Shown in pieces: positions 63,948 to 64,000 of a stretch of 64,000 nt of DNA. The translations under genes and the position numbers were made by a program. The notes beneath the pieces were generated by a model that worked only from the letters and a program-made list of their open reading frames with translations, was not told the origin of the DNA and ran no database searches. Each line of letters begins with the position of its first letter. The stretch's first letter is position 1. Source of the stretch: Enhygromyxa salina (GTDB lineage: Bacteria > Myxococcota_A > Polyangia > Nannocystales > Nannocystaceae); contig NZ_PVNL01000097.1 of assembly GCF_002994635.1 (NCBI RefSeq), forward strand, positions 61,337-125,336, read 5' to 3'.

Positions 63948-64000
63948 TGAAGGTACAGGACCTTCGGGCAGGGGGCAGTGAAGGTACAGGACCTTCGGGC
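63948..64000. repeat. Hairpin repeats with 31-nt period, running off the window
   Basis: The 22-nt unit TGAAGGTACAGGACCTTCGG (plus GC) occurs at 63948-63969 and again at 63979-64000 with a 9-nt spacer. Each unit holds GAAGGT and ACCTTC around ACAGG, so it can form a 6-bp stem. The array may continue past the window. Two copies exclude neither a REP-like array nor another repeat class. Confidence 0.75.

Noticed and set aside
63948..64000. CRISPR array at the window end
   Set aside because: Spacer would be only 9 nt; unit is a hairpin beside a RAYT gene, so a REP-like array is more likely.

Overview
The window reads as chromosomal DNA of a high-GC myxobacterium, most likely of the Nannocystaceae type (Nannocystis, Plesiocystis or Enhygromyxa relatives). 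This rests on lipoproteins with long Gly-Asp linkers, myxobacterial cysteine-rich repeats of the form CGDG...CDDGN...C, and a MYXO-CTERM-like protein tail. This is inference from protein style; there is no rRNA gene. I saw no tRNA, rRNA or CRISPR array.

Region 1 (1-17855) is a nearly complete BREX phage-defence operon on the + strand: brxA, brxB, brxC, pglX, a DUF6119/TIGR04141-like gene, pglZ, brxD and brxHI. The gene set matches type 6 BREX, whose first gene brxE would lie just left of the window. Most junctions are 4-8 nt stop/start overlaps, including both junctions of the extra gene. The pglX centre is AT-richer than its flanks and coincides with a base-skew flip, as expected for exchange of a target-recognition domain. 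BrxHI carries a C-terminal RNase D-like exonuclease domain.

Region 2 (18065-34304) is a further defence-like island. It holds a two-gene pair (a DUF6361-like protein plus a phospholipase D-fold nuclease); a minus-strand block with a calcineurin-like phosphoesterase fused to a NACHT NTPase, a 1208-residue protein with a degenerate P-loop, and an HExxH protein; and a + strand protein combining a RelE-like fold, a possible HEPN segment and a Hanks-type kinase. The phosphoesterase-NACHT protein and the RelE/HEPN/kinase protein are the best candidates for undescribed systems.

Region 3 (34305-37304 and 43059-43975) holds gene wreckage: a remnant of an IS21-type transposase, a broken HTH gene, an orphan tail of DNA polymerase I, a start-less DNA-binding-like gene, and LysR and NAD-epimerase fragments. 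These mark the island edge and later deletions.

Region 4 (35337-62603) is mostly ordinary chromosome: secreted lipoproteins, a FolC-like ligase, an HTTM membrane protein, a run of five minus-strand genes (MFS exporter, rifampin phosphotransferase-like enzyme, di-heme peroxidase, beta-propeller lipoprotein, MYXO-CTERM protein), two tandem paralogous membrane proteins, a B12-binding radical SAM protein and cysteine-rich lipoproteins.

Region 5 (62604-64000) is a REP-associated tyrosine transposase (RAYT) flanked by short repeats: two tandem 43-bp copies downstream, and upstream a 31-nt-period array of hairpin-forming units that runs off the window.
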